DNA from: Polyodon spathula
Lineage: Eukaryota > Chordata > Actinopteri > Acipenseriformes > Polyodontidae
Direction: 5' to 3'
Assembly: GCF_017654505.1 (NCBI RefSeq)
Contig: NC_054553.1
Span: forward strand, 6,013,618-6,077,617
Length of the DNA stretch: 64,000 bases
Shown here: positions 36,896 to 46,330 of the stretch, one piece after another
Layout of the letters: each line of letters starts with the position of its first letter
Numbering within the stretch: position 1 is the stretch's first letter
The notes under the pieces: generated by a model
What the model was told of the DNA's origin: nothing
Databases searched by the model: none
The model's input: only the letters and a program-made list of their open reading frames with translations
Position numbers and translations under genes: made by a program

Positions 36896-37674
36896 CCCTT
36901 TCAGGACCAAGCATTTTTCAGTGGGATGCTCCCCCAGGACCTTTTGGCTGTAGTTGACACTCTTCCTATAAAAATTCACAAAAAAAATATAATTTCTTTA
37001 CATCAGCGTCTTGGAAACAGTGTCCCTTTTTTCAGAACGCTGTGGTGAACAGTGTAAAGTACTTAAGAAACCATAAAAATGCGGTATTCTATGGGCTGAG
37101 GGACATCATGAAAGTTCCATTGAAAAATATTGATGTTTGGGCAAATTACATGACATTGTTTCACCCGAATGATGATTATCAGTAATAAAGGAAAAAATTT
37201 ACCTGATACATTTTGTTCATGAAATAGTATATGCTTATGTCCTTTTCGTTTCTTGATGTTTAGAAATGTTGTAAAAACATATATTAAAACACGACAGAAT
37301 AAGTGTTATAATATAATTATAAGTCAAATACATCAGATTTACTGTGGTTTTTTTTTTTGTTTGTTTTTTTATCGCTCTAAACAAATTCCTGTGATGTTTT
37401 GTTTCTGCTTTTGTCTCTGCCGGGCTGCTGTAAACTGTCTCTGCTCTTTTAGACACTTAATGCCCCTCTCAGTGACGTTACACGAAGAAAAAAATCAGGA
37501 AGTGAACATCAGTCCCTCCCGTATGCAATGATACGTGTTTCGAACCTGTACTGCAAAGTACAGTGGCCCTGTAAGCCGTCAAAACAAAGTGTTTTTTTAT
37601 CGTGTTTATACAATCACGGTCCTGGAAGCCCACTTCAGTGTGATCGTGTCATCATTATCCTGGTCCTTAAAGGG
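36896..37674. mobile_element. piggyBac-type MITE, 779 bp
   Basis: Both ends are flanked by TTAA (36892-36895 and 37675-37678), the strict target of piggyBac. The left end is CCCTTTCAGGACCAAG. The right end, inverted, is CCCTTTAAGGACCAGG. A second inverted block lies further in: CAGTGGGATGCTCCCCCAGG on the left, and GAAGTGGGCTTCCAGG inverted on the right. The interior (CATGACATTG, poly-T at 37349-37370, and a block at 37460-37600) encodes no transposase, so this is a non-autonomous derivative. Its right end is 8 bp from the start of a tandem array. Confidence 0.85.
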
Positions 37675-37682
37675 TTAAACTA

Positions 37683-38177
37683 CATGTTGTTTTATTTAGA
37701 ACATGCACTAGATACAGGTGAAGAAATGCTGTAAACAGAATTCTAGAGTTCAAAAGGGCTTGCTTAAAAAACAATTGAGGTCAAACTATTCCATGAAAAG
37801 GATATTGCCTCCCCAGGAAACAATGGAGGTCGTTTTATTTCTGAAGCCATGTTGTTTTATTTAGAACATGCACCAGATACAGGTGAAGAAATGCTGTAAA
37901 CAGAATTCTAGAGTTCAAAAGGGCTTGCTTAAAAAACAATTGAGGTCCAACTATTTCATGAAAAGGATATTGCCTCCCCAGGAAACAATGGAGGTCGTTT
38001 TATTTCTGAAGCCATGTTGTTTTATTTAGAACATGCACCAGATACAGGTGAAGAAATGCTGTAAACAGAATTCTAGAGTTCAAAAGGGCTTGCTTAAAAA
38101 ACAATTGAGGTCCAACTATTTCATGAAAAGGATATTGCCTCCCCAGGAAACAATGGAGGTCGTTTTATTTTTGAAGT
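37683..38177. repeat. Tandem array, three copies of a 165-bp unit
   Basis: Units start at 37683, 37848 and 38013, each with CATGTTGTTTTATTTAGAAC and ending near TTTATTTCTGAAG. Copies 2 and 3 are almost identical. Copy 1 differs at a few sites (CACTAG for CACCAG, GGTCAAAC for GGTCCAAC, TTCC for TTTC), so the last duplication seems recent. The unit has no coding potential. A fourth, partial and altered copy appears to follow, with the poly-C tract inside its TATTGCC...CCCCAGGA segment. Confidence 0.95.
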
Positions 38178-38183
38178 CTATTG

Positions 38184-38208
38184 CCCCCCCCCCCCCCCCC
38201 CCCCCCCC
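38184..38208. repeat. Poly-C tract (25 nt)
   Basis: An uninterrupted C-run between TATTG and AGGACAAT. The tandem unit just upstream has TATTGCCTCCCCAGGAAACAAT at the equivalent place, so the tract looks like expansion of the CCTCCCC within a partial fourth unit. Confidence 0.95.
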
Positions 38209-40486
38209 AGGACAATCAAGCAATTGAGGAAAATACACACTGAATTCTTTGTTGTCAGAGTACAGATCAGAAATGTTAATGCCTTTATTGATGAGCCTAA
38301 TTTTGGTTTGCCTAGCGAGTACTGACAGCAGCACAGTTGGGGCATGGAAAGATTTCCTAGATAACTGTGAACTGTTGTAAATAACTACCTCAAAAGCAGA
38401 TGGCAGTCAATGCCTGCAGCTAAAAATATCCCTTAGCGCTTTTGTGCTTATTTTTCCCTTTTTCAAATCTGCTCTGGAAGTCTCATCGTTCATTGACAGG
38501 ATAAACAGAGATGCTTCTTTTATAAAAAAGAATGTTATCTTGCTAGTCTGCACTGTGCTTTAGCCATGGAAAGACTGACGGGGTCTTTTTCCCAAATTGT
38601 TTGGTCCTGACAATTTTCAAAACTCCACTTTTACAATCCAGAGTTATTGTTCAGCCTGCTATATTTAAAGTGTGTATCAGTAAAGATAGGCTATTAAGGA
38701 CACATGATTCTGTAAAGGTTAATATAATTTTTATTTGTGTTTGATTTGACATGGTTGAGTAAAAAAAACCAAAAAAAAAAACAATTGCGTATTCATAGAT
38801 TGTTGTAAATTGCTATTGTGGATGTTACCCAGTGACCAGGTTTTAGTTTCAACCAGTTTAATGCTGCCTATTCATTAAATCAGTTGGCACAAAAACCTGT
38901 TTGAAATATTTTATCAGTCTACAATTTAAAATAAAATGCATGCTCTTTTCATCCCTGACCTGAAAAAAAAACATTGCGAAAGACTGTGATTTACAAAGTT
39001 TATGACTTTAAAAACTAGTTTGACAGAATACTCATTACATTTATATTTTACTGCTCCATTACACCTAAGAGTTATGCTGTCCGGGCTTTGAATATTTTTT
39101 AAATCGCAGTTCCAAAAGGCACAAAATGATCTTAACAATATTGTTATAGTACCGTCTAATTCTTGTGTAGGAGATGGTGCTTGACAATGGTGGTGGTTTT
39201 GTTTTAAACAAGATTGAAATGGCTTATTAGTCATGAATGTGTGTCAGTGTGTTTACACTTCTAAAGAAAGAAACATGTTTTTTAAAGAAAAGTTGAGTAA
39301 GTTAGTGGTCATCTGAAAATGAAAAAAATCTGGCTGAATTTAAAATGTTCTCATATAATAGAAAACTACATTGAATTTATAAAGCTTTACTTGGCTTTCT
39401 AGTAACTGCTATGTATGGAAATAAATCTGTAAAATCCAGCTCTTTGGATCAATATAGCCTACTTAGGAGAGTGAAATAAACCTTGAGACTTTGCTTGGGT
39501 GTTATTTACTACCATAAACGAATAAAGACATGAAATAGATTTTTAAAAACTTTATAAAATGCTTTTTCTAAGGTTCAAATAAAAACATGGAACATATTTT
39601 ATCGTATATTTGAATTTTGAATCTTACAAATAATGTGACTCTCAATTGAGTTATTGTGAATCTGAAGGCAGCACACATACATAACCATAAAAGGACGTTC
39701 GTGGCACTCAGGATTGTGACCTTGCTCTGTGTGTGGGTAGTGTTTAATGCCAACACAATACCGTTACCCCAGGGAAAGATTGTGACAAAGGGGTTAGACA
39801 AGCACTTAGGAGGGAGGCAGGCAAGTGCAGAAGTGTTTCCCCATAAATTGTCAGGACAGCATAACCGTCAATACTAGTGTGGTAAAAGCTGCCATGTGGT
39901 GCTGAAATATTGCGCCATTAAAAAGTCTATATTGCTATTTTAACTATATTTTTTTTCTACAAAGTAGATGAAGTTATTTTAATTTATCATTATAAAATTG
40001 CCATTTCTTTTAGCCTACGCTGCTTTCCAATATTATCCATTAGTTGCTTTATTATTTATTAGCCTGAGGCACAGTGCTTCAGCACAGTGAGGAAGCCTCA
40101 GCGGTGGCCTATGTAAGTGGGCGTCTGTTTCTGTTGAAATACTCATGTGCAGTGATTTAAAGGTTAAGTAATTGCCTTGGAGACTTATTGGACAGCGCTG
40201 TATTTTTTGTAATTAAGCCTCCCATCATAGAGCAGGAGTAGGCCAAGCCCCTTGGACTGTTTCATTAAGGTCCTGGACCAAAATAGCCAATTTAAATTCT
40301 CCCAGGCCAAGAATTGGTTTTACATATTTAGGTTTGAGCATATATATAAACATCATATTGTTAAAATTCCTGAATGGTGAGGTCAAAGCCTTGTATCCCA
40401 GTTTATTAGCTGTATTTATTACAGGTGTTTGAATATTCATCTCTTCTGTCATATACATTTGTTTTATATTGGCACATAGTTGGGAG
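38209..40486. other. Intronic sequence, no gene seen
   Basis: Unique AT-rich sequence with no recognisable exon or repeat body. Frames near 38926-39234 (-) and 39568-39877 (both strands) have no coding signature. Confidence 0.5.
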
Positions 40487-40649
40487 TACAGCTATGGCCA
40501 AAAGTCAATCCCATAGAATTAACTAATTTTGTTTCATAAAGTTGAATGAAATCTGCTAAATAATTTTACATTAACATATTGAATTACATACCGCTTTGTA
40601 GTTTTCCACATACTGTATGCTGTACTACTGTTATGGCTTGCAGTAGACT

Positions 40650-40988
40650 TGTGATATTATTTTGTAGTTTGTTTGATTACTGCCCAGTCCCTGACCACCT
40701 TTCGGCACCTCCTCAAGACACGTCTTTTCAGACAACACCTCTAAAACTCAACTCTTCCCTTCTGGAAAATATAGCACTATGCCTTTAATGCATTTTAACT
40801 TGCTCTTATCTGCTCCCTGGTGTAACTGTCAACACTGTTATCTGCTCTTGAACTGCCCAGTTATCAAAATTGTACTTGCTCTTATTAGGACTGAAGTCGT
40901 ATTTTGTATCTTGCTCTTAATTGCACTGTAATTCTTGATGTGTATTTTTTGTATACAACTGTAAGTCACCCTGAGTAAGGGTGTCTGC
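40650..40988 (+). mobile_element. L2-type LINE 3' end, 5'-truncated
   Basis: Starts with a short relic of the reverse transcriptase C-terminus (TFRHLLKTRLFRQHL, about 40697-40743). It then has a non-coding 3' segment with repeated CTTGCTCTTA motifs and ends TGTAAGTCACCCTGAGTAAG plus GGTGTCTGCTAATAAATAAT. That tail matches the L2-type LINE/SINE tail seen in the SINE at 29411-29676. Severe 5' truncation is the usual outcome of LINE insertion. Confidence 0.8.
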
Positions 40989-40993
40989 TAATA

Positions 40994-41044
<51 letters not shown>
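40989..41044. repeat. (AAT)n microsatellite, LINE tail
   Basis: About seventeen AAT units immediately after the TCTGCTAATAAAT end of the LINE, best read as its expanded 3' tail. Confidence 0.95.
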
Positions 41045-41045
<1 letters not shown>

Positions 41046-41132
41046 TTAAATCAAAATTTATGTTCATATAGCTTTTTTAATTGTCTCAATCCTAAAATTC
41101 TAGGTGATGCAACATTTTTGGCCATAGCTTCA

Positions 41133-42393
41133 TGAACCAGTCGGCCTCCTTCAGTCTTTTTTTTTTTTTAATAAACTATTCTAGGCTGTTTTTAGTATAA
41201 AACTGCATTTTATTTTGTAAGTGTATAGGGCCCATTAACTCTAAAAGATATATAACTTAAGGTAAGTTGTTTTATAATAATCCAAAATTATGGTTGAGTG
41301 TTTCGAAGTTATTGTAGTAACTATGGCAGTAAGTCATCTTTCCAGTTGTTGCACTTTATTGAAGAAGTTAGCACCTTGGTTTAGGTGAATAAAGTTGTAT
41401 CATTCACTGGCAAATTACAGATATCTCCTATTCTAAAGCCTGATGAGAAGTTTGCTCTGAAGCTCTATGTGAGACGGATTGTATTTGAGTGCAATACACA
41501 GCTGATTGAACAGTAAATATTGTCTGTGCAGGTTATGTGGCTGGTTCGTTCTTTTCTCAGCGTGAAATCATTTTAACAACGTCAGTCAAATAGCAGATAG
41601 GCTTCAGGAACCCCCTTTAATCCACAGCTCTGTTAAATAATATTTTGCTAGAAAACTACTCAGACGTGAAAGACTGTGTTGTGTCTGTCTCTTCATGGAA
41701 GAAACAGTTGATATATTTTTCTCTTCTGTAATTGGCAGAGCATTTGTGAAGCCTTGGACAGTAACTGCAGTGTAGATTAAAGGATTGTGTTGATAGGTTA
41801 ACCCTTAACACTGGAGTAAAATTACATGTGTACACTTTGCTGAGTCAGACCTGTGAGCAAAGCAAGTTTGGTCTGTCAAACAGAGCGCAAGAGAAAGTAC
41901 ACTCTCAACTTGATTAGAGGTAGCCATCAAACGCATATAAATATATGGAGTCATTGAATCTAATATCTCTTCCTCGCCTGTTTTTTTATTTCATGTACTT
42001 AATCTGTTTTTATAGAACCTGTTATGGTTTAAATGTTTGGAATGCTTTGTCGAGAGCTACACTCTCAGCGCTATTATACCTGTAGTTGCTGCTAATAGGT
42101 CCCAATGGAGATGTGACTTAATACCAAACAGACCTGGACTCGCAGAGCACCCTTCATTTCAAGGCATTACTTAGTGCTGCACATCAAAGGTTAAAAATAC
42201 AGCATCTGCATATTATAAAGCTTTAGATGTCTTTTTTTTTTCTTTTTGTGTCCCTTTTCTATGCATGTATCGTGTCTTTTCAATATGTTTCTTTTGTAGT
42301 TTACTTCAGTCTCTGGCGGGTCTAAAATGCTTTCCAATACTAAATGTGTTGGGTCTGAGCAGTTCCCATTGTGTAATGTGCTGTGCAGAGAGA
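41133..42393. other. Intronic sequence, no gene seen
   Basis: No exon or repeat body was recognised. There are T-runs at 41158-41171 and 42231-42246. Confidence 0.5.
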
Positions 42394-43610
42394 ATTTATT
42401 TATTTATTTATTTATTTATTGCATTTATATAGCGCTTTTTATACAAAAGTGTCGCAAAGCACTGTCCAGTACATAGCAGAAAAAAAGAACAAACCACAAT
42501 ACATTTGTATAGCATGTCACTCATACGACCGCCATACTCAGATTAAGTACAGATTTAAACAGTATACACAAAACAAAAGCAGCAATTTTAAAGTTACATT
42601 TAAAATCCACTAAGATAAGAAGTGCTTTTTTAGTCTTGACTTGAAAACTGGAATGGTCCCAGCTTCCCTGATAAACCAAGCCAGAGCATTCCAAAATTTA
42701 GGAGCGCTACAAGAAAAAACCCTACCTCCCATGTTGCTCTTGTTGACCCCAGGAATAACAAGCAGCCCCGCATCCTGTGATCTCAGAGTGTGGTTTGGAA
42801 GATACAGGGTCAGTAATTCCTGCAAATAAGTAGGTGCTAATCCATTCAGGGCTTTGTAAGTTAACAGCAACATCTTCAAATCAATTCTATACTGCACAGA
42901 GAGCCAGTGTAAAGAGGCCAAAACAGGGGTAATATGTTTACGTTTCTTGGTTTTAGTCAGAATTCTAGCCGCAGTACAAGCTAAACAGACTGCAAGCGGG
43001 ATACCACATGTTTTGGGACACCAGAAAAAAGTGCTTTACAATAATCAATTCTAGATGAAAAAAGGTATGTATCTGTCTCTCTCTGCATCAGATATGGAAA
43101 TAATTGGTCTAAGCTTGGCTATATTTCTCAAATGGTAAAAAGATATTTTAGTAACTTCCTAATATGAGTCTCAAATGATAGGCTGTTTTGTGTTATAATT
43201 CACGTCTGTGAAGTAGCCAATAACTCCCTTGAACATTTTAAAGTTCAAAAGAATTATATCATCAGCACAGCAATGGAAGTTCATGCCGTGTCTGTGGATA
43301 ATGTCACCTAACGACAGGACATATACTGAAAACAACAAGGGACCTACAATGGAGCCCTGTGGAACACCACAGACAACTTCCTATAATGCCGATTTTTTTC
43401 ACCTCACCAACAGAGACAAACTGAAACCTAACAGAAAGATATTTGAACCAGGATATGACAAGGCCAGACAGTCCCACTGTGCTTTCAAGACGATTCAGTG
43501 GGATGGAATGGTCTACAGTATCAAAGTCTGGTACAAATCTCAGGACAACATTCTCACAATACGAGACAAACATTTTAACTGTTGGAACTAAGTGTAACAA
43601 AATAGAAAAA
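42394..43610 (-). mobile_element. L2-type LINE, 5'-truncated, minus strand
   Basis: The 3' end is at the left: a (ATTT)n tract (42395-42420) preceded, on the minus strand, by AAAGCGCTATATAAATGC. Going right, the C-terminal part of the reverse transcriptase protein is well preserved at 42610-42921, and the catalytic core is scattered over 42925-43600. The element begins within the reverse transcriptase domain, so the endonuclease half was never inserted or has been lost. The right boundary is approximate. Confidence 0.88.
42610..43600 (-). pseudogene. LINE reverse transcriptase remnant
   Basis: LINE reverse transcriptase copies the element's RNA into the target site. Visible in order on the minus strand: DFDTVDHSIPLNRLES (RT block A with catalytic Asp, near 43530), SVRFQFVSVGEV (near 43410), then [14 protein letters not shown] near 43260, where the usual YADD box has Cys for Tyr. 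Further on come SRIDYC (near 43040), then ASLHWLSVQYRIDLKMLLLT and YKALNGLAPTYLQELLTLY (42921-42780), and PKFWNALAWFIREAG to the end at 42610. The last section is an intact 103-residue frame. The upstream part needs several frame changes, so the gene is dead. Confidence 0.88.
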
Positions 43611-43621
43611 AAGAAATCCAT

Positions 43622-44730
43622 TTACCATATTTACAATCAATTGAATCTTATTATCTAACAAGTATCAGTTAGTGGGGAAAAAAATCAGTGTAACTCAGTG
43701 TTAAATCGCTAAAAAAATATTAAATTATTATTTTTACCGCGTTCAACACTTCTTGTTGTTTATCCCTTACCAAAATCTTCCTTGGGTTATATTTTCATGT
43801 TTTCGTTTAGCTTCAATTTTATTCAGAAAGTGAGAATCCTGATTTTTTTTTAGTATAGATCTTTATAGGTCTACTGTATAATACATGGAGAAAATGCCGG
43901 ATCCACAAGAATACAAGTCTAAAAGTTTCTCTACTAATCTTTGCAAGAAAATTACACTAAAGTATATATTGCTTATAGCCAACAGTTATCTTTAAATAAA
44001 AAAAAAAAAAAACATGCCTTAGTGTTTTTTCAATGACTGTATATTGATATGGAGCTTTTTCCTCCCAGTTTCCATTAGGAGCCCCTCATGAAGGTATAAA
44101 CCCATTGGCTGTTGGTTATCAAGAGCTGCTGTTTCTACACAATAAGATTTCTGTCCAAGCCCCTGTTTGTTCTTTCGTATCGAATTCCTTTCGTCTGTGT
44201 TTGTGGTTGTCTGGAAACTTGATTCAGCCTTCAAGGCCACACCCTCTACCTTTTTTGTATTACTCGTGGCACAACTCCTTTAAACATCTGCAGAGTTTTC
44301 TGACTGCCTGAGACTTTTCATATATACTGGTATATATGGTTTCCAGTTACACGTTATGGGTTGTGCAGGCTGCCAATCAAAATTATGCTGCCATCAAAAA
44401 ATTTTATGATTGAAGTGTCAGGCTTACTTATATTTAAATTTGCAATAACATCTCTCAATTTAAATTGGTTCCTCCTTCTTTTTATTCCAGCTGACTGAGC
44501 TACCATAGAGTCTTTCATCAATTATGGTGCCATTTTGTGGCAATAAATCATTGTTAGGACTTTGACTAGAATAATGCATAGTTACAACTATAAATCAGAA
44601 ACAGTCGGATAGAATGAGCTGGAAACTTGCTTTTTATTCATTTTATGTCTTACTTGAGTTAGAAATGATCAATTCAGGGGTATTTTACATACAGTTAATA
44701 TCCCTGTAAACAATGCTTTAAGTATCTACT
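43622..44730. other. Intronic sequence between two LINE remnants
   Basis: No gene or repeat was recognised. There is an A-run at 43998-44012. Confidence 0.5.
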
Positions 44731-46330
44731 GTACATTTATTTATTTAAAAAATGTATAGAGCGCAACAGACTAAAAGTGGTTTCACAGCGCTTTACAGGA
44801 CATGAATATACATTTACAGAAAACAGCACACCGCATGAAATATCAGTATCAAAACATTTGACAATACATTCTTACAATTGTGTTAGCATATCTTGTGAAA
44901 CAATAATGTTTTTAGTTTCTTTCTAAAAGGGGGAATTTCAGCAGTAAGGCAGAGTTCTACAGGCAGAGCATTCCAAATCCATGTACCAAGGACCGAAAAA
45001 GCGCAAGCTCCAAAACGTTTGTGTTTAAAACGTGGCTGACACGGGGACATAGTGTGCGAGGACCTCAGACTACTAGTAGGATTCTAAACCTGAAATTTCT
45101 TATTCAGATGGTGAAGAACTTGCTGAGAGAGTGCTTTGTGAATTAAGCACAGTAGTTTGAATTAAGACAGGCCATGTGCCCTGATCATTTCCCCCAATGG
45201 CTTCACATAGATGTTAAACAATAGGGGAGGTAATACGGACCCCTGTGGGACTTCACACGCGACTGGACTGGCTGAAGAGGAATAGGGACCCTTTGTTTTT
45301 TGGGAGCGATCAGTCAGAAACAACCTGATCCAGTTAAGTGCAGTCCCACATATGCCCATATCCTGCTCCACACTCTGCAATAAAAGACCATGTTGTATTG
45401 TGTCAAAGGCCGCTGAGAGGTCTAACAGGGTTTGGGGGGCAGACGCTTAGGACAAATCTACTTTTTTGGAGCCACTGAATCAAGATTGTTGGTAAGTGAA
45501 GAGTGAAGAGTTATACATAGGTACTAACTCGGCAAGCTGCACTGGAATCAACAGCCCTCAGTTCCTCCTGCAAAAATGGTATCCGATTCTCTGGGGTTAA
45601 TGGTTAATTAGGTCCAACTAGAATTTGTATTTTTTAACATGATGGCTACGGATAAAAGCTTTAATGGCAAACTTAAATGAAATCAAGAAATGATCCGACC
45701 ACTCAACATGAATGATATCCAAAATATAGACCAGATTTTGTGCTGAAAAGATTACATCCAGTGTATGTCAGGCTCTGTGAGCTGGGAAAACAGATTGATT
45801 CTAGTCTAGACTAAACATATTATCCATGAACTGGGAGGCTAATTTATCAATACGGGAGTCGGTCCAAACATTGAAGTCCCCCAATATCAAAGAAAAAGGG
45901 CTCCAATGTCAGGGTCGCACTTAGCTCAAGCATTTCATCCAACCAGTTGGAATCCGAACCATGGGGTCGATAAACAATGGACAGATTAAAGGAATAGTTG
46001 TTCTCAAAAGAACAATGAACGGATGAATATTATATAGATTTAAAAGAAATGGGAGGCTTGCAGGAGCAATGCAGATGGTCCTGAAAAATAAGGGCTACAC
46101 CACTACCACGTTTTGAGGTTCTGTTCGCATAGTAAATTTTATAACCAGGAGGAAGCAAATTAACTATGTCTGGACCACACAACTCATTTAGCCAGGTCTC
46201 TGTCAGGCAGGCAAATTGGGGTTTCAGCTCCTCAGTTTTGTCAGATAGAGCTAGCATGCCTTGCTGCAGATCTGGCATTAATGAGAAAGGCATGAATGTC
46301 CATATTAGGTTGAGATAAGTGAGTCTCTCT
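44731..46330 (-). mobile_element. LINE with APE endonuclease and RT remnants, minus strand
   Basis: On the minus strand the element runs from about 46330 (5') to 44731 (3'). An endonuclease domain is followed by reverse transcriptase block A to C fragments, the RT C-terminus, and a tail GTAAAGCGCTGTGAAACCAC ending in AAATAAATAAAT. It is internally deleted: the YADD region and the thumb are missing between about 45160 and 45000. It differs in sequence from the LINE at 42394-43610, so it is a separate subfamily of the same broad L2/CR1-like type. Boundaries are approximate. Confidence 0.85.
44890..46293 (-). pseudogene. LINE ORF2 remnant (endonuclease plus reverse transcriptase)
   Basis: APE-type endonuclease motifs appear in order on the minus strand: FACLTETWLNELCGPDI (near 46200), RGSGVALIFQDHL (near 46100), a GDFNVW box broken by a shift (near 45880), and the terminal WSDHFLISFKF (near 45690). 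Then follow the RT pieces DLSAAFDTIQHGLLL (near 45410), ALNWIRLFLTDRSQK (45340-45290), CEVPQGSVLPPLLFNIYVKP (45260-45200) and a C-terminal ALPVELCLTAEIPPFRKKL near 44960. These lie in different frames with stops between them, and the catalytic YxDD segment is gone. It is inactive. Confidence 0.87.

Larger units (their letters stand above)
40489..41130. mobile_element. Tc1-like element split by a LINE tail
   Basis: The left arm begins CAGCTATGGCCAAAAGTC after a TA (40487-40488) and runs to about 40625. It is colinear with the inverted arm at 20935-21101. The right end at about 41088-41130, inverted, reads AGCTATGGCCAAAAATGTTG then CATCACCTAGAATT, so it is the opposite terminal repeat. Between them lies an L2-type LINE 3' end with its (AAT)n tail. 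No transposase remains. The two arms have decayed in different places (the left lacks the GTTTTGCATCACC step), suggesting an old insertion. Confidence 0.7.

Noticed and set aside
38116..38334. Minus-strand frame with a glycine run, and its plus-strand polyproline partner
   Set aside because: Both are artefacts of the poly-C tract at 38184-38208.
43229..43658. Plus-strand frames of 120 and 71 codons
   Set aside because: They are antisense to the LINE reverse transcriptase, whose catalytic motifs read on the minus strand.
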